Source: Lantana camara
Lineage: Eukaryota; Streptophyta; Magnoliopsida; Lamiales; Verbenaceae
Length of the DNA stretch: 64,000 bases
Direction: 5' to 3'
Assembly: GCA_037501455.1 (NCBI GenBank)
Contig: CM074861.1
Coordinates: 38,146,001-38,210,000, forward strand
The stretch's first letter is position 1. The number at the start of each line of letters is the position of its first letter. The notes beneath the pieces were generated by a model. The model was not told the DNA's origin and ran no database searches. It saw nothing but the letters and a program-made list of their open reading frames with translations. The translations under genes were made by a program, and so were the position numbers. Shown here in pieces: positions 1 to 8,283 of this stretch.

Positions 1-457
1 AAACACATGGTGCACTGAAAATGTGGTTGGACATATTCATATAATCAAGTTTCAAAAGAAATGGTTGTCATATGCTCATATTTTGATAGTTTCTGGGTTA
101 AAATATAAAATTATAGCACACAATCAACTTGATCAATTTTTTGTGTAAAATTTATTTATTAGGAAAATAATCTCCAACTTTATGAGTGAGTTATAAAACA
201 CATGGTGCATAAATCATGTAGATGAAATAACTTAAATAATTTTTGTATGATGGATGGAGAATGTAAATATCGTTACTCATGTTCATATTATAAAAACAGA
301 ACGCAAGGTAAAGATGGATATCCGATCTGTGGAAGGAGAAGAATCACACTGATGGTCCAAGATCGCAATAAACAACTTTATAACCAATTTGTAGTACCTT
401 ATAATCCATATCTCTTATTAAATTATCATTCTCACATTAACATCAGGATTTTCTTAC
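1..457. other. AT-rich sequence without recognisable gene
   Basis: No coding region or element end is recognisable here. The 14-mer AAACACATGGTGCA occurs at 1-14 and again at 196-209, a direct repeat about 195 bp apart. This may be the edge of an older repeat that begins before the window. Confidence 0.5.
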
Positions 458-977
458 AGTGACAATTGTGCAATTTACAAATATATTTATAAAGGACATG
501 ACAAAGTGTTAAATATAGGACTATGGGTCATTGCTCTAGAACAATGATTGTTGAACAGTTTTCAAAGTGTATGAAAAAAAGAAAAAAAAATAAATTTATA
601 AAAAATTTCTAAAGCATTATGTATGAGAAATTAATTTAAATATTCAAAAGATTTGGAGAAATAATTGATGACAGAATATAACTAACTATTACAAGAAGAA
701 GAGATTATTTAGTTTTAAGACTTGAGAATTAATTGACTCCAATTTAGGGATAAATATAAACGCTTCTTTCATCTCTCAACCATAACGAGAAGAAAGAGGC
801 TTCACTCAACCATAACGAGAAGATGAATGAGTAACCAATAATGACCAACTAAAGCACACATTTGGGAGTACTACACCAAACTATTCAGTGGATATACTAT
901 CGAAAAGGTGATAAGTGTTGGTATTAGCTTACACCAACGATAAGGTGGCATACACCTGTACAAAGCGCTATCCATTA
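458..977 (+). repeat. 5' part of LINE-bearing repeat, copy A
   Basis: This stretch aligns by eye with two separated pieces downstream: 29925-30211 and 38601-38990. Shared landmarks are the ATATTTATAAA-GGACATG block near 480, the ACAGTTTTCAA block near 555, ATTCAAAAGATTTGGAGAA near 640 and CTCAACCATAACGAGAAG near 775. The copies differ by many substitutions and small indels, so both are old. No open frame is conserved. It is the upstream part of a repeat family that includes a LINE reverse transcriptase further down. Confidence 0.6.
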
Positions 978-1189
978 TGTAACAGCCCGAAAACCCGCCT
1001 GTAGATATTGTCCACTTTGCTATCCATAAGTCGGCATAGCCTCACGGTTTTGTTCTTCCCGGTGGAATTTAAGCCAAAGGCGCCCACCCAGGAAAAGGCC
1101 TCTACAGGGAAGAACAAAACCGTGATGCTATGCCGACTTATGGATAGCAAAGCGGACAATATCTACAGGCGGGTTTTCGGGCTGTTCCA
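978..1189 (+). repeat. Palindromic 5' LTR of the TRIM-like element
   Basis: The left arm (about 978-1062) is a near-perfect reverse complement of the right arm (about 1106-1188), around a spacer of roughly 45 bp. The right arm is the expected LTR 3' half: it matches the end of the 3' LTR in its AAAGCGGACAATATC and GGGCTGTT blocks and leads into the primer-binding site. The left arm therefore replaces the normal U3 half. The mirrored open frames seen on both strands here are by-products of this palindrome, not genes. Confidence 0.8.
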
Positions 1190-1191
1190 AA

Positions 1192-1204
1192 TGGTATCAG
1201 AGCC
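1192..1204 (+). other. Primer-binding site, initiator tRNA-Met, TRIM-like element
   Basis: TGGTATCAGAGCC is complementary to the 3' end of plant initiator tRNA-Met. It lies two bases after the end of the 5' LTR, where minus-strand DNA synthesis would be primed. Confidence 0.85.
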
Positions 1205-1264
1205 ACGGGCCCGGATTCGGTGTGCCAGCGAGGACGCTGGCCCTTATGGGGGGGGGGGGTGGAC

Positions 1265-1469
1265 TGTAAGGCTCAAAGTGCTTGTCCCACATCGGATTGG
1301 AGAGTGGTTTGAAGCTGTTTTATAAGTAGTGGATCCCTCTCCCCTGAGTAGAGGCCTTTTGGGTGCACTGGGTTATACCAGTGGCTCGAAACGTAAAACC
1401 GTGAGGCGCTTGGGGTCTACCCCTGGCCAAAGCGGACAATATCGAACGGCGGGTCTTTGGGCTGTTACA
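1265..1469 (+). repeat. 3' LTR of TRIM-like element
   Basis: A 205-bp LTR that starts TGTAAGGCTC and ends GGGCTGTTACA. It carries the TGTCCCACATCGGATTG block often seen in small plant LTRs and a TTATAAG TATA-like motif. A run of 12-13 G just upstream (around 1246-1260) may act as the polypurine tract. Confidence 0.7.
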
Positions 1470-1499
1470 CATTATAATCCCCACATCACCTATTATTTC

Positions 1500-2577
1500 G
1501 AGCCTACTTTTTTCAAACCTATTAGGATATAGTAAGAGACGCGGTGGTGAAATTCATCAATAATTGCATAGAGAGATATCAATTCCCAAGAAGGCTTATC
1601 AGACGTTTATTTATCTGATATTGAAAGTTAATTCTCCAAAAATTTAAACGAGATTCGGCCCATTACGTTGTATAACGTATTGCTCAAAATGATCACGAAT
1701 ATGATTATACCCCGTTTAAGCCGTATATCAAAGAAATTGTGAGCCCAAACCAGAATAGTGTTTTTCTCGATCGAGACACTCATTACAATATCTTGATGCT
1801 TCAAAAACTGTTATGAATGATACATCACTCCAAAGAAAGAAAAAAAAAGGGGATAGTGTTGAAATTTAATCTTGAAAAGGATACAACAAAGCTCAGTGAA
1901 ATGTTCTAAAAAAAATCTAACTTTCTTCAAATTCCATACAAAAATCATCAATATCAGTAGAGCAAAATGGAGGGGATATAACCGGAGATTTTGTGGAATA
2001 GTAAACCGACCGAGGATCTATGGATGTGTGGCATTAGATAAGGTAATCAATCTCGCCTTATTTATTTGTACTCTACATGGAACAACTTACGTATATGATT
2101 TAGGAGGATATTTTAGCCGGACATTAGAAGCTAATTAAGGTATGTCAGAGATCACATCTCACACTTGCTCTTTATGAACAATATAATATTAAGAGCTAAA
2201 ACTACTGTAGATGGAACAAAATGTATTTAAAGTGTGGTTGGGGCATTTCATATATGATTGAGAAGGCTATTTCAATCGGACATTGAAGGTCAATTATGGT
2301 ATGTCAGAAAGACCCTCACATCTCTCACTTGATTTGCAAATCTACTATGGATGGAGCGATGTGCATCCGTTGTGTGGTTGAGGTGTTTTACAAGACATCG
2401 GACCTCAAATTGAACTTTAGCAAATTACATGTATTGTTCGCACCTTATGTGTCATTGGACACGAGCCTCAACTTATAGTTTCTCGAACATGGAAGGGGAT
2501 TAGAAGCACTCAGATGGTGGAACCATTTATGGAATAGGTGTCTTTATGGAATGATAGATGATTATCACAAGGAAAAC
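1500..2577 (+). pseudogene. L1-like LINE reverse transcriptase remnant, copy A
   Basis: Translated in broken frames, this gives conserved landmarks of plant L1-type reverse transcriptase: a block reading roughly NEIRPITLYNVLLKMIT near 1645, followed by a decayed finger/palm region, then LFICTLHGTTYVY near 2060 and the segment starting KLNFSKLHVLF near 2410. Stops and frameshifts are frequent, so it is not functional. The YxDD box is not intact. An internal duplication of about 160 bp is present (first unit about 2090-2250, second about 2252-2405). The remnant is cut at 2577 by the Athila insertion and resumes at 15408. Copy B at 39072-40020 is its closest relative in the window. Confidence 0.75.
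2093..2405 (+). repeat. Imperfect tandem duplication inside LINE RT remnant
   Basis: Two adjacent units each run from a TATATGATT block through GGTATGTCAGA and end in a GTGTGGTTG block followed by a T-rich run. The second unit is closer to the coding sequence of copy B. This is local duplication within a dead LINE. Confidence 0.6.
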
Positions 2578-4105
2578 TGATAGACAAATCTTGAACCCAA
2601 GTGTAAGTTCTGAATCCGATTGTAACACTTAAGGTATCGTATCCACAGGGAAGGGAATTCAACAACCACTTTTATGATTATTTCTAATCTAGAGACCGGA
2701 AAAGATTGATCAGGTTGTGTTATACTACTTATGACAAAATTAACTTAATTACTAAGAACTCAATCGCACGAATTAACAAATAAACACGAGAATTAACCAC
2801 TTAATTAAAACAGGTCAGGGGATAAGTCATATGCTCTTTTATGATCAAATCAATACTTAAGTACGGATGTATGATTCTTCAACCTAATCACGATGTTATA
2901 TCTAGCTTCTTTCGAAGGTTAGATGTCTAATTAATTAAGCCAAGTGTTGTTCTCACAATCACTTAATAACCAAATTAATCGAATAAGACAAGATTAGTGT
3001 ATTTAAAACCTAGCGGCTTGGCATGGAATTCTAAATACGGGTTGTAGAAATTAGGGTTAAATTTCTTTAAGCCCAAAAGATCTAAGTTTCAGAAAACACT
3101 CTCAATTATCCTCAATCTCTCGATTATCGGATAATTTACAACATGTTCATGGATGGCCAATCCATTACCAGCTTATTCAATACCGTTTTCCTAACAAAGA
3201 ATCACACAAATTTACTCAAGCATTAATTCAAACACCTTAGATGCATAATCCTTACCCCCTAACCCTAGGAGATTAGTTCCTCATAATTGGATCAAAGCTC
3301 ATTAAGATCAAAGGAATTGCATTCAAAATAATCATGTCTAACATAAACATCAAAAAGAAATTAAGAATTCTGAATTCTAACCTAATTATCCAAAAACGAA
3401 TCTAAAGCGAGAAATTAACTAAACTAGAATTGAAAACCAAAATTTGAGGAATTAGTTTGATCGGAAAGCAGTAAATAAAACCAAATTGACAAAGTCTTGT
3501 GATTGGAATGAATCTTCAACTCTCAATCTTCGTGTTTCTTCTATCTCCAAGTGTTCTTGAACTTCTGGGAAAAGAGTAATCCAAAAGCTCCCTTATTCCG
3601 CCTCAAGTCCGCGTATATATAGAAGTTCGAATTCTGAAACCGCCCTGTGACACGGGCGTGCGAGGGTTATGCCTTCAAATGTGACACGCCCGTGTCACAT
3701 AATAAAATCGTATCTGCGCTTTTCCACTTGACACGGGGGTGTCAAAACTTGTTCTGCTTGATGACACGGGGGTGTCAAGACTCCAGGCTTCTCTGTACCT
3801 TGTAACGGGCGTGCACGAAATTACACTACATAGGTGACACGGGCGTGTCACCTCCTGAAATCCGAAGGCTTTCTCTGTACTGAGACACGGTCGTGTCTCA
3901 GTTTGCTCATCCATGGGGACACGGGCGTGTCCCCTAGAAATCTCTCCTTTTTCGCCCGTTATTGCATGGTTTTGCTTTTATTCGTCTTTTCAACTCCAAG
4001 GTAAAAGGTACCTAATAAGGAGCATAAATCACGTTATAAGTTCTTAAAACTGCTTGAATTTAACTAAATTCGCCCTACAAATCCATGCAATAAACCGATA
4101 CATCA
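2578..4105 (-). repeat. Athila 3' LTR
   Basis: On the top strand it runs from TGATAGACAAATC to GATACATCA, 1,528 bp, identical in length to the partner LTR. A TATA box (TATATATA at about 3613-3621, read on the minus strand) lies just downstream, in element sense, of eight GACAC...GTGTC palindromes (3646-3936). This places the palindromes in the promoter-proximal U3. Confidence 0.95.
3646..3936. repeat. Cluster of eight short GC-core palindromes in Athila U3
   Basis: Copies of GACACGGGCGTGTC or GACACGGGGGTGTC. The arms extend beyond the core with different but matching bases: AGGTGACACG/CGTGTCACCT at 3832-3853, CTGAGACACG/CGTGTCTCAG at 3880-3901 and GGGGACACG/CGTGTCCCC at 3915-3934. Two copies (near 3650 and 3805) have degenerate right arms. 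The same set occurs at 14945-15233 and, with drift, at 25553-25840. Confidence 0.9.
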
Positions 4106-4120
4106 AACTCCCCCAAACTT
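4106..4120 (-). other. Athila polypurine tract
   Basis: In element sense the sequence directly before the 3' LTR is AAGTTTGGGGGAGTT. This is where plus-strand synthesis should start. The same 13-mer core (top strand CTCCCCCAAACTT) recurs at 4558-4570, 5387-5399 and 8059-8071. Confidence 0.8.
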
Positions 4121-5709
4121 AGATATTGTTCGTCCTCGAGCAATCAAAGAAATTACGTCAAACCAACCTCAAAATCAATCTCCCAATGGAGCAATTTTCA
4201 GAATTTCACTAAAACAAGTCTAGCTCATCAAACACATTTCAATCAAGCACAAGTATCAACACAGTGGTATAAGTCAAATATCCTCGTGTAGTGTGTGAAT
4301 TCGAACAAGAAAATGTACAATGGTCAGAACACCAAACTAATGATTCCTTCCTAAGTACCAATGATAGACTTCGGAAAACATTCTTCGCGCCTATCTCCAC
4401 TAATGGAGTTGACCTAGAATTAAGGATCGGAAGGTCTTTCGAGGCTTGTAATGTGGGCTCGGGGTTAAGGTTATGGAATTTTTAGTAGTAGTGACTCAAC
4501 ACACCTAGCTCACCCATTCAAATTTCCATGGTTGCCGTCTTCGTCTTCCCCATAAAACTCCCCCAAACTTGGACCTTGTCCAAGTTTGTCACATGCAGAC
4601 AGTCTAAGAGATTTTTCTATTTCAAATCTAACTCAACTACTTCTTCATTATTCTTTTATCTCTCTTTTTTTTTTCTTCTTTTGTCTACTTTTTGCTTTTG
4701 AAACTCGTTCTTTTACTATTTCCTTTTGAATTCTTCTTTTCTTTCAGCATCTCAGATTATATCTTATTCTCTGCTTTTTTTTTTTTTTTTTTTTTCTACA
4801 TCAGGAAATCAGCACATCTTCAATTAATTCAAACGAGTGAGCAAAGTGTGACTCTAGGGTAGGTTTATGGTGTTGTGCCTATGGCTTATAATGTGGCTAC
4901 AAAAATTTATTGGCACAACACTTAGGCTCAGTGGGGTCAACAGGATTTCGTTCTTTAGTACAAATGGCTCAATAGCGAGGCTACCTCCGACATGAATGCC
5001 TAAGTCATCTCCCTAACTCCTCGTCAATTCAAAATTTCGCTTCAATAGGACTAAAATGCCTCCTAATCCACCTCTTAGTATTATTCAAGAATTACTAATT
5101 CAGTATCCTAACCTAAGTACATGACCTTGTTCCAATGTGCACAAAAATAAGGATATTCCACCGTTCCAAAGTATCAATACTCACACCTAACTTCATGCAT
5201 TCAACTAGCCTAACTCACTTTGGCAAAGTTCCAACAATCAAACCTCATCGAAAAATCGAAAATTTTGGCCTATTTTCAGCAATCATCTTTTCACGCTCAA
5301 AGATATCACAAATACAAGTAAGTCAAGCCCCCAACGCATCTTCCTATGCAAAATCTTAGCTATACAATCCAAAACTTTTTGCCCCTCTCCCCCAAACTTA
5401 AATCATGCAATGTCCTCATGCATAAAAGAAAAAGGAAAGAAGGCAAAAAGAAAACTCCCTCAACACAGCGCAGAACCGGCAACAAGCTAATCATCATCCC
5501 AAACCTGCACTTAACGACTAAAACACGGATCATAAGCTAAGCAAAGCAAATGATAATCAACATGCAATCAACAAGAATGCCCTGTCGTCAAGTATCTCAA
5601 ATAACCAAACGAATAATTAGCACAGTGCAATTGGTTAGGTTAGTGCGGTGAAATATATCTTCATACAGACCAAGGCAGAAAAAAAATGAAAGACTAGAAA
5701 AGAAAGCAC
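4121..5709. other. Athila 3' non-coding spacer
   Basis: Between the env-position ORF and the 3' LTR there is about 1.6 kb without a credible coding region. It holds a long T-rich stretch (4655-4800, with a run of T near 4778-4795) and two extra copies of the polypurine-tract sequence. Such long 3' spacers are usual in Athila elements. Confidence 0.7.
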
Positions 5710-6951
5710 TCAAGGAAAAGATGGCGGGAATTGTGGCGGGTGGCTTGAGCTACTCGCTCCGGCGCCTCCAAATTGTTTGGCGAGGTAGGCATGGAGGTTC
5801 TCGAACTGGCCGTCAATGTGGAGCTGCAAGGCATCAAGCCGGGAGTCCACATGCTCAACAAAGCTATCCATCCTCGCATTCTGAGATGCCATATAATCCC
5901 GCATATAAGCGGGGATTTCCTCCTCATCGTCTTGGACCATTGGCATCTGTGCTCCTCGTCCGCCTTCCTCCCTATCCGGTATCTGAGCAAGCCTTCTCTG
6001 CTGATCAAGGGTGAGGTCATCGTATTTGGCCACACCCCACCTATACATTCGCTCAAACCGGTTCCTTTCCCTCTCCGGATACCAGGGTAAAACCCTGTCC
6101 TTTAGGCTCCCGGCAGACCATCGGATAAATAAGTCCATTTTGATGAATGTCTGCTCCTCCACGTAGGGAAAGTTGGATAAGGGCTCCGCATCCTCTTCAA
6201 GCCATCCCACCTCTTTGGCGAGCTTCGTCACATAGGCCCCATGACCTATAGTTCCCGACGCCCTGCCTGCCACTTCTTTTAACTTATACATGAATTCCGT
6301 TGTGGCATCAAACTGCATCCCCTCCTTCATGAAATACATGATGGCCAACTCAAATCCATTTATATTGCCATCACTTTCATGCCTCGCACATATGCCCATA
6401 GCTAGGAGTCGATGCACCAACCGCCAGACTAAACTATCAATCCAGGTGGCCTTAGTGTTTCGGGGGTTGTACGCCGGGGCTCCAGCCTTGAGAGAGAAGG
6501 ACCGCCACACCGCCTCTCTATCTGCCGTTGACCAATTTGGCAACGTGGTCATCTCGCACGAAGGAAACCCTAAGGCATCCCGAATCTCATCTAAGTTTAA
6601 AGATTCGGTATCCTCTCCATCTAATGTGAAGGCGAGCTTGGTGTCGACTTGGTCCCAAGTCATGGTCGTGAAGAAAGCTGTTGTCAATTCCGGGTATGTA
6701 TTGGCCGGAACCATCATAAATCTCCTCCACCCGATATTGTTGAACAACACCTCAATCTCTTCCCAAACTCCCAATCGCCGAAGTGTGGCGAGATGTGGGA
6801 ATTTTGTAGGCATGATATTACGTGTTGTATTTCGGTTGTAAGGGTTCCCAAGCCCTTCTAAGGTGACATTAACTGAGTCCCTTGGTTGGCGGCCGGTTGG
6901 CCCGGACGAAGAGGTGAGTTGCAGAGGTGCGGGTCTCTTATTGCGTCCCAT
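5710..6951 (-). CDS. Athila env-position ORF (ATHILA ORF-1-like protein)
   Basis: A 413-residue frame starting ATG at 6951, downstream of gag-pol in the slot often called env-like in Athila. The N-terminal half (about residues 45-260) resembles the plant ATHILA ORF-1 / putative plant transposon protein family: a segment with RLGVWEEIEVLFNNIGW, then the YPELTTAFF and LNLDEIRDALGFPSCE blocks. The C-terminal part has an acidic stretch (QDDEEEIP, about residue 345), then a probable amphipathic helix, and ends in a Ser/Pro-rich tail. I see no signal peptide and no clear membrane segment, so an envelope function is not supported by the sequence. The frame is intact in a young element, which argues it is under selection. 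A palindrome cluster and a spare polypurine-like motif lie upstream and might mark its own promoter. Confidence 0.85.
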   Translation of the reverse strand: MGRNKRPAPLQLTSSSGPTGRQPRDSVNVTLEGLGNPYNRNTTRNIMPTKFPHLATLRRLGVWEEIEVLFNNIGWRRFMMVPANTYPELTTAFFTTMTWDQVDTKLAFTLDGEDTESLNLDEIRDALGFPSCEMTTLPNWSTADREAVWRSFSLKAGAPAYNPRNTKATWIDSLVWRLVHRLLAMGICARHESDGNINGFELAIMYFMKEGMQFDATTEFMYKLKEVAGRASGTIGHGAYVTKLAKEVGWLEEDAEPLSNFPYVEEQTFIKMDLFIRWSAGSLKDRVLPWYPERERNRFERMYRWGVAKYDDLTLDQQRRLAQIPDREEGGRGAQMPMVQDDEEEIPAYMRDYMASQNARMDSFVEHVDSRLDALQLHIDGQFENLHAYLAKQFGGAGASSSSHPPQFPPSFP

Positions 6952-7689
6952 ATTCCTACAAAATTCAATAAGAAAATCAATTCAAGTTCAAAGGGGCATT
7001 TTATCGAACACCTTGTAAGCACCAGTAAGGGGCATAGTATTTCATCAAATCATGCATAGCATTTCATCACCAAATACCTAGACCTAGCCCCCAAATGCCA
7101 CCATAATCATTTAAAGCTCAGAGGGACTCAATTTCTTCACCAAACGTGTACAATATCACCCAACAACAATTCTCCAAAATGTGCAAAATTCATGACAATG
7201 TGTAAGAGCAAAGGCCAAAGTTTCCAATACAGACCAAATACCTAACTCTAGCATGCACAAAACTCGATCAAAGAGCAAGTATTCATAAGAATTATATCCA
7301 ACATGCTTAAACAAGAGATTAGGGTTCATCGGGTTAATGCCTAAAAATTGCAAAATTGTGACAATTTCTAGTTCTAATCATGCTAAAACTCAAACTAGAA
7401 GCAAGAATTCCAAAGAATTCACAATACAAGCATGGTTCAAGAATTAGGATCTAACTTTTCTCAATCGAAATACAAGAATTTAAAGTACCCAAGAGAAGAG
7501 AAGACTTACCCGATTGATTTAAAATGTAAAGTGCAAAGTGGGTGTGTGTCCTGCCGGATTAAGAACCAAAGTGATGGTGGGTGTGCTTGTGCCGTGTGGG
7601 AATGGGGGAGGAAGAAAGATGAGAGAAAAGAAGGGGATGTTTTTGTTGTAAATATTAGAAAAGTGTGAGGATCCCCCTTTTTATTTCAA
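6952..7689. other. Spacer upstream of Athila env-position ORF
   Basis: A non-coding 0.7-kb leader for the 5710-6951 frame in element sense. It is AT-rich near the start codon and G/A-rich near 7600-7680 on the top strand. A weak TATA-like AAATAAAAAG (minus strand, near 7672-7685) follows the palindrome cluster. The short open frames here show no family resemblance. Confidence 0.5.
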
Positions 7690-7696
7690 CCGATCG

Positions 7697-8071
7697 GACG
7701 GGACACGCCCGTGTCATCTAGTATGCTGTATGGATGACACGGGGGTGTCATCCTTATTCTGGCAATTTCTGTACCTTGACACGGGGGTGTCGATTTTTCC
7801 TTAAGGAACTTGACACGCCCGTGTCATCTTCTCGGCCGGCAACTTCTGTACCTTGACATGGGGGTGTCGATTTTTCCTTAAGGAACTTGACACGCCCGTG
7901 TCATCTTCTCGGCCGGCAACTTCTGTACCTTGACACGGGGGTGTCACAAAATGCCTAAGATTAGTGACACGCCCGTGTCACCTTCGAATCATCAAAACTC
8001 CTCTGTACCGAGACACGGGGGTGTCTCGGCTTATGCTTTGTGGGAGTCACGCCCGTGTCTCCCCCAAACTT
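7697..8071. repeat. Second palindrome cluster inside Athila, between pol and env-position ORF
   Basis: About nine copies of the GACAC...GTGTC palindrome seen in the LTR, again with arms that co-vary: GGATGACAC/GTGTCATCC at 7732-7753, GTGACACG/CGTGTCAC near 7965-7982 and CCGAGACAC/GTGTCTCGG at 8008-8029. A 77-bp unit (7776-7852, 7853-7929) is tandemly duplicated, carrying two palindromes each time. The cluster ends beside a polypurine-tract-like 13-mer at 8059-8071. Confidence 0.85.
7776..7929. repeat. 77-bp tandem repeat (two units)
   Basis: Two adjacent 77-bp units that differ at essentially one base (GACACGG versus GACATGG at the start). A third unit starts at 7930 and diverges. Near-identity suggests recent replication slippage. 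Confidence 0.9.
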
Positions 8072-8283
8072 GGACTTTTGCTCAAAAGTCCGCACCTATG
8101 AGCTCAAAATCATCCATTCTTTTCACAATCCGTCCTCTCTAATCGAACCAAAATACCTGAACACGAGACAAAAGAGATCATCAATCACAAGCTTAACTAA
8201 CTAACGCGAAAGAAAAGAAAAACGACAAAGGGAAGAAAAATAGTTCTAAGTTATAGTCGTTAGCTTGACTTCATGACTGCGGG

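Larger units (their letters stand above)
978..1469 (+). mobile_element. TRIM-like miniature LTR retrotransposon, TSD CATTA
   Basis: A 492-bp element flanked by a perfect 5-bp duplication (CATTA at 973-977 and 1470-1474). It contains a primer-binding site for initiator tRNA-Met (1192-1204), a G-rich tract before the second repeat, and a 205-bp 3' LTR (1265-1469) running from TGTAAGG to CTGTTACA. No protein is encoded, which fits a terminal-repeat retrotransposon in miniature. Its 5' LTR is abnormal: the element starts with the inverse complement of the LTR 3' end, so both outer ends read TGTAACAGCCC inwards. The homologous repeat copy B lacks this insertion, confirming the boundaries. Confidence 0.8.

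Noticed and set aside
1192..1204. tRNA gene fragments at this and other LTR borders
   Set aside because: Only the 3' acceptor complement is present, at the correct distance from LTR ends. These are primer-binding sites; no cloverleaf is seen.
968..1325. Overlapping open frames on both strands with nearly the same peptide
   Set aside because: A mechanical result of the inverted repeat in the TRIM 5' LTR.
978..1469. Cassandra-type TRIM with 5S rRNA promoter
   Set aside because: I could not see 5S rRNA A-box, IE or C-box sequences in the LTR, so only a TRIM-like label is given.
3675..3914. 79-codon open frame, repeated at 14972-15211
   Set aside because: It is read straight through the palindrome cluster of the LTR (DTPVSS repeats) and exists twice only because LTRs are duplicated.
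3646..3936. Regularly spaced palindromic repeats resembling a CRISPR array
   Set aside because: Spacing is irregular, the repeats vary in their arms, they lie in a plant LTR, and no cas-like gene exists. They are LTR dyads.
6290..6841. 183-codon plus-strand frame
   Set aside because: It lies wholly antisense to the env-position ORF of Athila and has no family resemblance.
5710..6951. Calling the extra Athila ORF an envelope glycoprotein
   Set aside because: No signal peptide, furin-type site or membrane span is visible. It matches the ATHILA ORF-1 family instead.
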